NCBI GenBank assembly: GCA_003538495.1
Contig: DPSD01000162.1
Location: 470 to 7,833, forward strand
Length of the DNA stretch: 7,364 nucleotides
DNA from: Accumulibacter sp.
GTDB taxonomy: Bacteria; Pseudomonadota; Gammaproteobacteria; Burkholderiales; Rhodocyclaceae
Direction: 5' to 3'
Part shown: one piece after another, positions 1-5,827 of the stretch
Layout: each line of letters begins with the position of its first letter
Numbering within the stretch: position 1 is the stretch's first letter
Position numbers and translations under genes: made by a program
Notes under the pieces: model-generated
The model's database searches: none
Seen by the model: only the letters and a program-made list of their open reading frames with translations
What the model was told of the DNA's origin: nothing

Positions 1-1349
1 CGCTGCTGACCATCGACGGCGAGACGGCGAGGGATTTCGACGATGCCGTTTTCGCCGAGAAGAAGGGGCAGGGCTGGCGGCTGGTGGTGGCTATTGCCGA
101 CGTCAGCCACTACGTGCAGCCGGGAACGGCGCTCGACCGTGAGGCACGAGAGCGCGGGAACTCGGTCTATTTTCCTCGCCGGGTGATTCCGATGTTGCCG
201 GAAAAGCTCTCCAACGGCCTGTGCTCTCTGAATCCGGATGTGGATCGTCTGGCCATGGTCTGCGACATGGATATCGACGACCGTGGAGTGGTCACTCACT
301 ATCAGTTCTATCGGGCGGTCTTCAGGTCACACGCGCGTTTGACCTATGACCAGGTCTGGAACTGGTTGGCCGGCGCGGCGCAGCCCGCGAGCGACATCCA
401 CCGCCGCCTGCAGCCGCAACTGCAAGCGCTCTACGGCTTGTTCAAGGTCCTGAGCGCGGCCCGTGGCAAGCGCGGCGCCATCGATTTCGAAACCATCGAG
501 ACGATGATGCTGTTCAACGAGCAGGGAAAGATCGACAGGATCGTTCCGGTGCACCGCAACGACGCGCACCGGGTCATCGAAGAGTGCATGCTGGCGGCGA
601 ACGTCTGCGCTTCGGGGTTCCTGCAGGCGAACCGGCAAGCGTGCCTGTATCGCGTCCACCAAGGGCCGACGCCCGAGAAGCTGGAGGCGCTGCGAAATTT
701 CCTCAAGGAGTTTGGTATCGCTCTCGCTGGCGGCGACGACCCTAGCGCCGGCGACTACGCCGAATTGCTCGAAGGGATCAAGGCGCGACCGGATGCGCAG
801 TTGCTGCAAACGGTGATGCTGCGCTCGCTGCGTCAGGCCCAGTACAGTCCGGACAACGTCGGCCACTTCGGCCTCTCCTACGAGCATTACACGCATTTCA
901 CTTCGCCGATCCGGCGCTATCCCGATCTGCTGGTTCATCGTTCGATCAAGGCAGTGCTGGCCGGCGAGACGTACGCCCCGGGCAAGTGGGCCGACATCGG
1001 CGCGCACTGCTCGATGAGCGAGCGGCGTGCCGACGAGGCCACGCGTGATGTCACCAACTGGTTGAAGTGTTACTACATGCGCGACCGGATCGGCGAGACC
1101 TTTGCCGGGACGATCGCCGCGGTGGTTCCTTTCGGCGTTTTCGTCGCCCTCGACGAGGTCTATGTCGAAGGTCTGGTGCATGTGTCAGAGCTCGGCGAGG
1201 ACTACTTCCAGTACGACAGCGTCAGGCATCAGATGCTTGGCGAGCGAACAGCGAGACGCTATCGCCTCGGCGACCGCCTGCAGGTGAAACTCGTCAGGGC
1301 CGATCTCGAGACCGGGCGCATTGACTTCGTTCTCGCCGATGTGGCCTGA
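1..1349 (+). CDS. rnr: Ribonuclease R, 3' part (RNB and S1 domains); 5' end outside window
   Basis: This is a processive 3'-to-5' exoribonuclease of the RNase II/R family that degrades structured RNA in the cytoplasm. The reading frame is already open at base 3 and gives 448 residues, against about 813 for E. coli RNase R, so the N-terminal cold-shock domains are missing only because of the window edge. The first codons encode TIDGETARDFDDAV, the catalytic metal-binding motif; its four Asp residues fall at local positions 5, 11, 13 and 14, with the spacing of E. coli D272/D278/D280/D281. Further RNB signatures are AIADVSHYV, HRVIEECMLAAN (about 189-200) and FTSPIRRYPDLLVHR (about 299-313). 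An S1 domain follows at about 364-444 (GTIAAVVPFGVFVAL). The protein stops right after the S1 domain (RIDFVLADVA), without the long Lys/Arg-rich tail of E. coli RNase R. In many proteobacteria rlmB follows rnr; here a long non-coding gap follows. The RNase R call rather than RNase II rests on the motif wording and is strong. Confidence 0.96.
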   Translation, partial: LLTIDGETARDFDDAVFAEKKGQGWRLVVAIADVSHYVQPGTALDREARERGNSVYFPRRVIPMLPEKLSNGLCSLNPDVDRLAMVCDMDIDDRGVVTHYQFYRAVFRSHARLTYDQVWNWLAGAAQPASDIHRRLQPQLQALYGLFKVLSAARGKRGAIDFETIETMMLFNEQGKIDRIVPVHRNDAHRVIEECMLAANVCASGFLQANRQACLYRVHQGPTPEKLEALRNFLKEFGIALAGGDDPSAGDYAELLEGIKARPDAQLLQTVMLRSLRQAQYSPDNVGHFGLSYEHYTHFTSPIRRYPDLLVHRSIKAVLAGETYAPGKWADIGAHCSMSERRADEATRDVTNWLKCYYMRDRIGETFAGTIAAVVPFGVFVALDEVYVEGLVHVSELGEDYFQYDSVRHQMLGERTARRYRLGDRLQVKLVRADLETGRIDFVLADVA

Positions 1350-1376
1350 CGCTGCATGGCGCGGGGTGTTGGCGAG

Positions 1377-1400
1377 CGCTGGCGATGATCGTCGCCAGCG
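1377..1400. terminator. Hairpin just downstream of rnr, possible terminator
   Basis: CGCTGGCGA (1377-1385) is followed by a 6-base loop and its exact complement TCGCCAGCG (1392-1400), giving a perfect 9-bp stem that a G-U pair can extend to 10. It begins 27 bases after the rnr stop codon, a usual place for a transcript end. No T-run follows, so it is not a classical intrinsic terminator; it could instead stabilise the 3' end of the rnr transcript. Confidence 0.4.
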
Positions 1401-1443
1401 TCACCGTCGTCATCGGAGGCGCTATCTGCGACACCGGACCATG

Positions 1444-1489
1444 CTCGCGCGGACTACCTGTTCTGGATCGCTCAGGTGGTCCGCGCGAG
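1444..1489. repeat. Long inverted repeat (17-bp stem, 12-base loop)
   Basis: The left arm CTCGCGCGGACTACCTG (1444-1460) pairs along its whole length with the right arm CAGGTGGTCCGCGCGAG (1473-1489), with a single G-T wobble, around a 12-base loop. GGAC at 1436-1439 can add four more pairs with GTCC at 1490-1493, leaving CATG bulged on the left side. This is far longer than expected by chance in 468 bases. No T-run follows on either strand, so it is not an obvious intrinsic terminator. It may be a structured RNA element, a REP-like palindrome or a remnant of a mobile element. Confidence 0.7.
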
Positions 1490-1579
1490 GTCCTCGGCGG
1501 GTGCGTGCGCCGGCGGAACTCCAACCGCCTCTTCACCCTTGGGCGAACCGCCTTTCTTCCGCGCGGCTGCGTCGGCGCT

Positions 1580-1585
1580 TACAAT
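1580..1585 (+). promoter_or_regulatory. Possible -10 element
   Basis: TACAAT is one mismatch from the sigma-70 -10 consensus and lies in an otherwise GC-rich stretch, about 230 bases upstream of napF. No good TTGACA-like -35 sits 16-18 bases upstream, so support is weak. If real, it would give napF and the downstream fusion gene a long untranslated leader. I saw no clear FNR-type site (TTGAT-N4-ATCAA) in the region. Confidence 0.2.
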
Positions 1586-1768
1586 GCACGTACCTGGCGG
1601 TAGTTGTGCCGCTTGCGCTGGTTTGAGCCCATCCTCGACCGCCGGCGACCTTGCTGAGGCCTAGCGTATCACCGCGCAAGCGCAGCGAGCGTTTGGACCC
1701 CGGACTAGCCGAGCGGTGAACGAAGCGTTGTCACGTTCTAATGTCGCCAGCATCGCAGCTAGTCATAC

Positions 1769-1813
1769 AAGGGAGTTTTTGTGTTCAACGCGCAGCACTC
1801 GAAGCGGGCCTGA
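1769..1813 (+). promoter_or_regulatory. Strong Shine-Dalgarno and 10-codon leader reading frame ahead of napF
   Basis: AAGGGAG at 1769-1775 is the best ribosome-binding sequence in the region. Five T residues separate it from GTG at 1781, which opens a frame reading MFNAQHSKRA and ends at TGA 1811-1813, four bases before the napF ATG. That ATG has only a poor Shine-Dalgarno of its own. The arrangement would suit a translated leader with coupled re-initiation at napF. It could equally reflect a one-base error: removing one base between about 1801 and 1811 would join this frame to napF as an N-terminal extension of about 12 residues. Confidence 0.3.
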
Positions 1814-1817
1814 CCCC

Positions 1818-2318
1818 ATGACCCACGCCGCTAGCCGCCGGAATTTCCTGCGTGGCCGATTTTCGACCCGCACGGCGTCCTTGCGGCCACCCTGGGCGAT
1901 CGCCGAAGACGCTTTTCGGCAGGCCTGTAGCCGTTGTGGCGATTGCCGGGCGGTCTGTCCAACACGAATCATCAGCGATCGCGACAGCGGCTACCCGGTC
2001 GTCGATTTTGCGGTCGGCGAATGCACATTCTGCGGCGCTTGTGTCGACGCCTGCCGCAGTGGCGCATTGCAGCGCTTGGCCGGGCAGCTCCCATGGGCGG
2101 CGCGCGCGACCATCGGTGAGCGCTGCCTGGCCGTTCAACAGGTCGAATGCCGGATCTGCGGCGATCAGTGCGTGGCCGGCGCCATCCGATTCGTACCCCG
2201 CGTTGGCGGAATTTCTGCGCCGCTGCTCGACGCCTCGCGCTGCACCGGTTGTGGCGCATGCTTTGCGCCGTGCCCGACCAGCGCCATCGTTGTTGAGCTC
2301 GCGGATGATCAGCCGTAA
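1818..2318 (+). CDS. napF: NapF, ferredoxin-type accessory protein of periplasmic nitrate reductase
   Basis: NapF is a cytoplasmic iron-sulfur protein thought to act on the catalytic subunit NapA before export. From the ATG at 1818 it has 166 residues, matching E. coli NapF (164). The N-terminus SRRNFLRGRF...LRPPW is typical of NapF; it resembles a twin-arginine motif but no hydrophobic stretch follows, so export is not predicted. Four cysteine groups are visible: C37/40/43/47, C69/72/75/79, C111/114/118 (with C103 nearby, as in the atypical third cluster of NapF) and C142/145/148/152. The second group ends CR instead of the usual CP. The frame stays open upstream to GTG 1716, but those residues (1716-1817) look non-coding and the length match favours 1818. 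The ribosome-binding site of this ATG is weak; see the leader frame just upstream. The gene lies outside the napGHB operon, on the opposite strand, and 51 bases upstream of the acyl-ligase fusion gene, with which it could be co-transcribed. Confidence 0.93.
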   Translation: MTHAASRRNFLRGRFSTRTASLRPPWAIAEDAFRQACSRCGDCRAVCPTRIISDRDSGYPVVDFAVGECTFCGACVDACRSGALQRLAGQLPWAARATIGERCLAVQQVECRICGDQCVAGAIRFVPRVGGISAPLLDASRCTGCGACFAPCPTSAIVVELADDQP

Positions 2319-2369
2319 GCGCGCATTGTTGCGGTGTTGCCGCATCTCCACTGATGGAAAGCTGATCTG

Positions 2370-5213
2370 ATGAACGAAAGGCAGCGCAAAGCGCCTTTGC
2401 CCGAGCAGCCCCGCGACGTTGCAGCGGAAGTGCTGCGGGTAGTGACAGCGATGGTCGAGGAAACCCGCCCCGGACGCGTCGGGCGGGTGAGCATGAACAG
2501 TCATCTGGAACGTGATCTGGGGCTGGATAGCCTGGCACGAGTCGAGTTGCTGCTGCGCCTGGGCAAGGAGTTCGGCCGATCGCTGCCGGACGGCGCGCTC
2601 GCCGAGGCCGAGACGCCGCAGGATCTCCTGTGCTTCCTGGCTGGCGCCGGTGACGCCGTCGCTGCCAGGAACGCTGTCACGGCGACCGGCGGGGTCAGCA
2701 CGCCGGCCGGGCCGATCAGCATTCCTGGCCAGGCGGCGACGCTGATTGAAGTGTTCGAGTGGCACGCGGAACACCATTCGCAACGCGTGCACCTCCTGCT
2801 CTACGGCGATGGCGGCGGCGAACATTCGGAGTTTCGCGCCCAGCGGATCACCTACGGCGAGTTGTTCGAGCAGTCGCGTCGCGTCGCCACCGGGTTGGTG
2901 GCGATCGGGCTGTTGCCGCGGCAGACGGTGGCACTGATGTTGCCCACCGGCCGTGACTACCTCGCCAGTTTCTTCGGGGTGCTGCTTGCCGGTGGCGTCC
3001 CGGTGCCCATCTATCCGCCCGCACGCCTGGCGCAGATCGACGACCATCTGCGGCGGCACGGGCGCATCCTGGCCAACGCTGAAGCGGTGTTGATCATCAC
3101 CGTGCCGCAGGCGAAAGGCGTCGCCGCACTGCTGCGGGCCGAGGTTCCCGGATTGAGCGCGGTTCTGACCCCGGCGGAACTCGATCGGGAGCCGATCAGC
3201 CTGCTCTACCGTCCCGCTCCGGACGATATCGCCTTCCTGCAATACACCTCGGGCAGTACCGGCGACCCAAAGGGTGTGGTTCTGACCCACGCCAACCTGC
3301 TGGCCAACGTGCGCGCCATGGGTGAGGCCTGCCAGGTCAGCAGCGATGACGTGTTCGTTTCTTGGCTGCCGCTTTATCACGACATGGGATTGATCGGGGC
3401 GTGGTTTTGCCCGCTCTACTTCGGCATGCGTCTGGTCTTGATGTCGCCGCTGGCCTTCCTGTCGCAGCCGGCACGCTGGCTGCGGGCGATCTCTGATCAT
3501 CGTGGAACGATTTCTCCGGCGCCGAATTTCGCCTATGAACTGTGCGCAAGAAGGGTCGCGGAAGGCGATCTGTCAGGGCTCGATCTGTCGTCCTGGCGAC
3601 TGGCATTGAATGGTGCCGAACCGGTCAGTCCGGCAACGCTGCAGGCGTTCGCCCAGCGCTTCGCTCCTTACGGACTGCGCGGTGGGGCGATTACCCCGGT
3701 GTATGGTCTGGCCGAGTGTTCGGTCGGGCTGGCTTTCCCGCCGCTCGCCCGTGGCCCGTGCATCGATCTGATCGATCGTGAAGCGCTGGTCACCAGGAAG
3801 TGTGCGGTGCCAGCCAGCAGCAGCGACCCGGAACCGATGCGCGTTCCCGCCTGCGGTCGGTCCTTGCCACGGCACGAGATTCGGATCGTCGACGACGATG
3901 GTTGCGAGCTGCCGGATCGGCAGGTCGGGCGCTTGCAGTTTCGCGGGCCTTCGGCGACCAGCGGCTACTACCGCAATCAGGTGGCGACGCGATCGCTGTT
4001 CAGCGATGGCTGGCTGGACTCCGGCGATTTTGCGTACACCGTCGACGGCGAGATCTATCTGACCGGCCGGGTCAAGGATCTGATTATCCGCGGTGGGCGA
4101 AACCTCTACCCGTACGAGCTGGAACAGGCGGTCGGCAATATTCCGGGCGTTCGCAAGGGCTGCGTCGCGGTTTTTGCCAGCGGCGATCCACTCACTGCCA
4201 GCGAACGCCTGGTGGTTCTGGCGGAGACGCGCGAGGAGGATGCGGCGTCGCGCGAAGCGTTGCGCCAGAAGATCGGCGAAGCGGCTGTGGACGCGATCGG
4301 CATGCCCGCCGACGAGATCGTTCTGGCGCCGCCGAACTCGGTGCTCAAGACTTCGAGCGGCAAGATTCGTCGCAACGCCTGCCGCGACGTCTTCGAGCGG
4401 GGCCTGATCGGCGCCCGCCAACTGCCTGCCCGACAGCAGATGCTTCGCCTTGGCGTGGCGGCGCTGCGTGCCCGTCTTGGCGAGTCGACGCGACGTCTAG
4501 CCAGAAGGATCTACGGCGCCTGGTGCTGGCTCGTCTTTCTATTCATTGCTGCGCCGGTACTAGGTATGGTCATTGCCCTGCGCTCGCCGACGATCGGGCG
4601 TCGTCTGGTCCATTGGGCCGCTCGACTCATTCTGGCGCTGGCCGGCATCCCCTTGCGGATCATTATCGACAAGGAACTGCCGACCGTGCCGCACTTGCTG
4701 TTGGTCAACCACTGCAGTTATGTCGATGCTCTGGCGCTGTGCGCGGCGCTGCCGCCGGCCCGGGCCTATCGCTTCGTCGCCAAGCGCGAGTTCGTCGAAC
4801 AGCCTGCGCTGCACGCTTTCCTGCGTTCGCTCGGGACCTTGTTTGTCGAGCGCTTCGCGGCCTCGAAGAGCGTTGAAGACGTGGACGAGGTCATCGAGGC
4901 GCTCAGGCAGGGGCATCAGCTGGTGATCTTCCCGGAGGGCACCTTCTCGCGCGAGGCCGGACTCAAGCCCTTCCGGATGGGCGCCTTCGTCGCCGCTGCG
5001 CGGGCCGGGATGCCGGTGCTGGTGGGCGGTCTGCGTGGTTCGCGTGCCATCCTGCGTGACCAGACATGGATGCCGAGGCGCGGCCAGCTGGTCCTTGAAT
5101 TCGGGGCTCTGATTGTCCCGGCTGGGGACGACTGGGGCGCCGCGGTAGCGCTGCGCAACGCCGCGCGGAAAGAGCTGCTGCGGCTTTGCGGGGAACATGA
5201 TCTGGAGCGGTGA
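2370..5213 (+). CDS. Three-domain fusion: acyl carrier protein, fatty acyl-AMP ligase, PlsC-type acyltransferase
   Basis: The protein has 947 residues and three domains. Residues 15-92 form an acyl carrier domain; DLGLDSLARVEL carries the phosphopantetheine serine at S54. Residues about 122-690 are an adenylate-forming ligase: YTSGSTGDPKG (292-302), SWLPLYHDMGLIG (331-343, wording typical of fatty acyl-AMP ligases), YGLAE (445-449), SGDF (551-554), TGR (565-567), and the catalytic C-terminal lysine K665 in TSSGKIRR. A hydrophobic segment at about 715-740 probably anchors it in the membrane. Residues about 765-940 are a PlsC acyltransferase with NHCSYVD (780-786, the HX4D motif) and FPEGT (854-858). 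All catalytic motifs look intact. Inferred action: a fatty acid is activated with ATP, loaded on the fused carrier and passed to a lysophospholipid or glycerol-phosphate acceptor on the inner face of the membrane. The nearest function I know is Aas, acyl-ACP synthetase/2-acyl-glycerophosphoethanolamine acyltransferase, which has the acyltransferase first and no carrier. The ATG at 2370 has GGAAA nine bases upstream. Substrate and acceptor cannot be read from the sequence. Confidence 0.92.
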   Translation: MNERQRKAPLPEQPRDVAAEVLRVVTAMVEETRPGRVGRVSMNSHLERDLGLDSLARVELLLRLGKEFGRSLPDGALAEAETPQDLLCFLAGAGDAVAARNAVTATGGVSTPAGPISIPGQAATLIEVFEWHAEHHSQRVHLLLYGDGGGEHSEFRAQRITYGELFEQSRRVATGLVAIGLLPRQTVALMLPTGRDYLASFFGVLLAGGVPVPIYPPARLAQIDDHLRRHGRILANAEAVLIITVPQAKGVAALLRAEVPGLSAVLTPAELDREPISLLYRPAPDDIAFLQYTSGSTGDPKGVVLTHANLLANVRAMGEACQVSSDDVFVSWLPLYHDMGLIGAWFCPLYFGMRLVLMSPLAFLSQPARWLRAISDHRGTISPAPNFAYELCARRVAEGDLSGLDLSSWRLALNGAEPVSPATLQAFAQRFAPYGLRGGAITPVYGLAECSVGLAFPPLARGPCIDLIDREALVTRKCAVPASSSDPEPMRVPACGRSLPRHEIRIVDDDGCELPDRQVGRLQFRGPSATSGYYRNQVATRSLFSDGWLDSGDFAYTVDGEIYLTGRVKDLIIRGGRNLYPYELEQAVGNIPGVRKGCVAVFASGDPLTASERLVVLAETREEDAASREALRQKIGEAAVDAIGMPADEIVLAPPNSVLKTSSGKIRRNACRDVFERGLIGARQLPARQQMLRLGVAALRARLGESTRRLARRIYGAWCWLVFLFIAAPVLGMVIALRSPTIGRRLVHWAARLILALAGIPLRIIIDKELPTVPHLLLVNHCSYVDALALCAALPPARAYRFVAKREFVEQPALHAFLRSLGTLFVERFAASKSVEDVDEVIEALRQGHQLVIFPEGTFSREAGLKPFRMGAFVAAARAGMPVLVGGLRGSRAILRDQTWMPRRGQLVLEFGALIVPAGDDWGAAVALRNAARKELLRLCGEHDLER

Positions 5214-5232
5214 TCGGCAACTCGTGCGGACG

Positions 5233-5256
5233 GGCTGGCCGACGAAGTGGCCGGTC
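5233..5256 (+). other. Weak hairpin after the fusion gene
   Basis: GGCTGGCC (5233-5240) can pair with GGCCGGTC (5249-5256) across an 8-base loop, but two of the eight pairs are G-U in the plus-strand transcript. There is no T-run. It starts 20 bases after the fusion gene's stop and may add to transcript end formation together with the stronger hairpin at 5297-5319. Confidence 0.25.
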
Positions 5257-5296
5257 GGTGGCGCGCGCCCTTGTTCGCCGTCGGCGCGCTGAGGAA

Positions 5297-5319
5297 CTCG
5301 CCGGCAGGCTGCCGGCGAG
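5297..5319. terminator. Probable bidirectional terminator between convergent genes
   Basis: CTCGCCGGCAG (5297-5307) and CTGCCGGCGAG (5309-5319) are exact complements around a single base; a realistic fold is a 9-bp stem with a 5-base loop. The element sits between the ends of two convergent genes, six bases beyond the napB stop codon and about 85 bases beyond the fusion gene's stop. The tails are only weakly T-rich on either strand (CCCGTTTCAGTTCTT on plus, TTCCTC on minus), so efficiency is uncertain, but position and symmetry suit a shared terminator. Confidence 0.65.
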
Positions 5320-5325
5320 CCCGTT

Positions 5326-5793
5326 TCAGTTCTTCCTGGCTGGCTTCTTGACGGCGTCGCCCTTGAAGGTGTTATCGACCAACGGCGGCGCGTCGACTTG
5401 CGGTACGTGGCACTGCTCGCAATTGTAGCGACTACCCGTTGCTTCAGCGTGCTTGTTGCCGTCGCGGTCGACAAAGTGGCTGTCGCCGATTTTCGGTGCC
5501 TTCTTCTTCTGATAGGTTGCTGCCGAGTGACAGTCCAGGCACTGGTTGCCTTCTAGATTGATGTCGTTGAAGTTTTCCACGGCGTGCGGGATCACCGGCG
5601 GCTGCGTGCTGAAGGTGCGTGCCACCGGCGTTTCGGTACCCGGACGCTTGCCGGCATAAGCCTTGATCTCCGGCGCCGGGCTTGGTGCCGCCACGTCGAT
5701 GCCGCGCATGGACGTGGTAGCGTCGGCGGCAAATGCCAGCGAAGTCAGACAACTCGCCACGATGGCGGCGGTGAGTGTCAGTGAGTGCTTCAT
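5326..5793 (-). CDS. napB: NapB, dihaem cytochrome c subunit of periplasmic nitrate reductase
   Basis: NapB is the small periplasmic electron-transfer subunit that reduces NapA. The 155-residue product begins with a Sec signal peptide (hydrophobic core about 5-21, likely cleavage after AFA at 22). It carries two CXXCH haem-binding motifs, CLDCH (85-89) and CEQCH (125-129). H70 in PPVIPH and H106 in GDSHF are candidates for the distal haem ligands. PPVIPHAVENFNDINLEGNQCLDCH is the typical NapB core, here cited by position 66-89. The start at 5793 is supported by GGAGGG ten bases upstream and by the signal peptide beginning there; the open frame continues to 5961, but that extension overlaps napH and has no signal-like character. 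The signal peptide contains VASC at 12-15, a marginal lipobox, yet a normal signal peptidase I site follows. napB lies 34 bases after napH in the same operon and appears to be the last gene of it. Confidence 0.95.
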   Translation of the reverse strand: MKHSLTLTAAIVASCLTSLAFAADATTSMRGIDVAAPSPAPEIKAYAGKRPGTETPVARTFSTQPPVIPHAVENFNDINLEGNQCLDCHSAATYQKKKAPKIGDSHFVDRDGNKHAEATGSRYNCEQCHVPQVDAPPLVDNTFKGDAVKKPARKN

Positions 5794-5803
5794 GATTGGC
5801 GTT

Positions 5804-5809
5804 CCCTCC
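5804..5809 (-). promoter_or_regulatory. Ribosome-binding site that fixes the napB start
   Basis: On the minus strand GGAGGG reads from 5809 to 5804, ten bases before the ATG at 5793. It is the strongest such site in the napH-napB gap and decides between the start at 5793 and the longer open frame reaching 5961. Confidence 0.75.
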
Positions 5810-5827
5810 ACGTCAAAGAATGATGTT

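Larger units (their letters stand above)
1350..1817. other. Non-coding stretch between rnr and napF
   Basis: I find no convincing gene in these 468 bases. Short open frames exist in several registers, but they overlap one another, are rich in Arg/Ser/Pro and match no family I recognise. The stretch instead holds inverted repeats: a perfect 9-bp stem at 1377-1400, a 17-bp stem at 1444-1489, and two widely spaced weaker pairs (CGCTTGCGC at 1610-1618 with its complement at 1674-1682; GGCGGT at 1596-1601 with its complement at 1638-1643). The last two could be chance in such GC-rich DNA. No tRNA could be assembled. The stretch may be a decayed insertion, a structured RNA, or a long 5' leader for napF. 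Confidence 0.6.

Noticed and set aside
327..1181. A 284-codon minus-strand open frame within rnr
   Set aside because: It is antisense to the conserved RNB domain of RNase R and has no domain of its own.
1385..1664. Small plus-strand open frames between rnr and napF (1385-1603 and 1476-1664) as new small proteins
   Set aside because: They overlap each other and the hairpins, lack good ribosome-binding sites, and show no consistent codon pattern or recognisable motif.
1728..1745. A possible FNR-type site around TTGTCACGTTCTAA
   Set aside because: It matches the TTGAT-N4-ATCAA consensus in only about half of the ten defined positions.
1595..1760. A possible tRNA, prompted by stretches resembling D-arm and T-arm sequences
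   Set aside because: No 7-bp acceptor stem, anticodon arm and T-arm could be placed with correct spacing.
1716..1817. An earlier napF start at GTG 1716
   Set aside because: It would add 34 residues with no NapF-like character, whereas the ATG at 1818 gives the family's length and N-terminal motif.
1838..1856. A twin-arginine export signal in NapF (SRRNFL)
   Set aside because: No hydrophobic segment follows, and this motif is common at the start of NapF, a cytoplasmic protein.
1785..3500. A 571-codon open frame on the minus strand, antisense to napF and the first part of the fusion gene
   Set aside because: The opposite strand encodes two clearly recognisable proteins here. The antisense product is rich in Arg, Gln and His with no recognisable domain, as expected when high-GC coding DNA is read backwards.
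3573..4876. Long open frames on both strands inside the ligase domain (3573-4421 minus, 3800-4876 plus)
   Set aside because: They are out-of-frame readings of a well-conserved ligase/acyltransferase gene; products are Arg/Ala/Pro-rich and lack motifs.
4560..5474. A 304-codon minus-strand open frame spanning the end of the fusion gene and part of napB
   Set aside because: It overlaps the PlsC domain antisense and the 3' part of napB in another frame, and its product shows no family motif.
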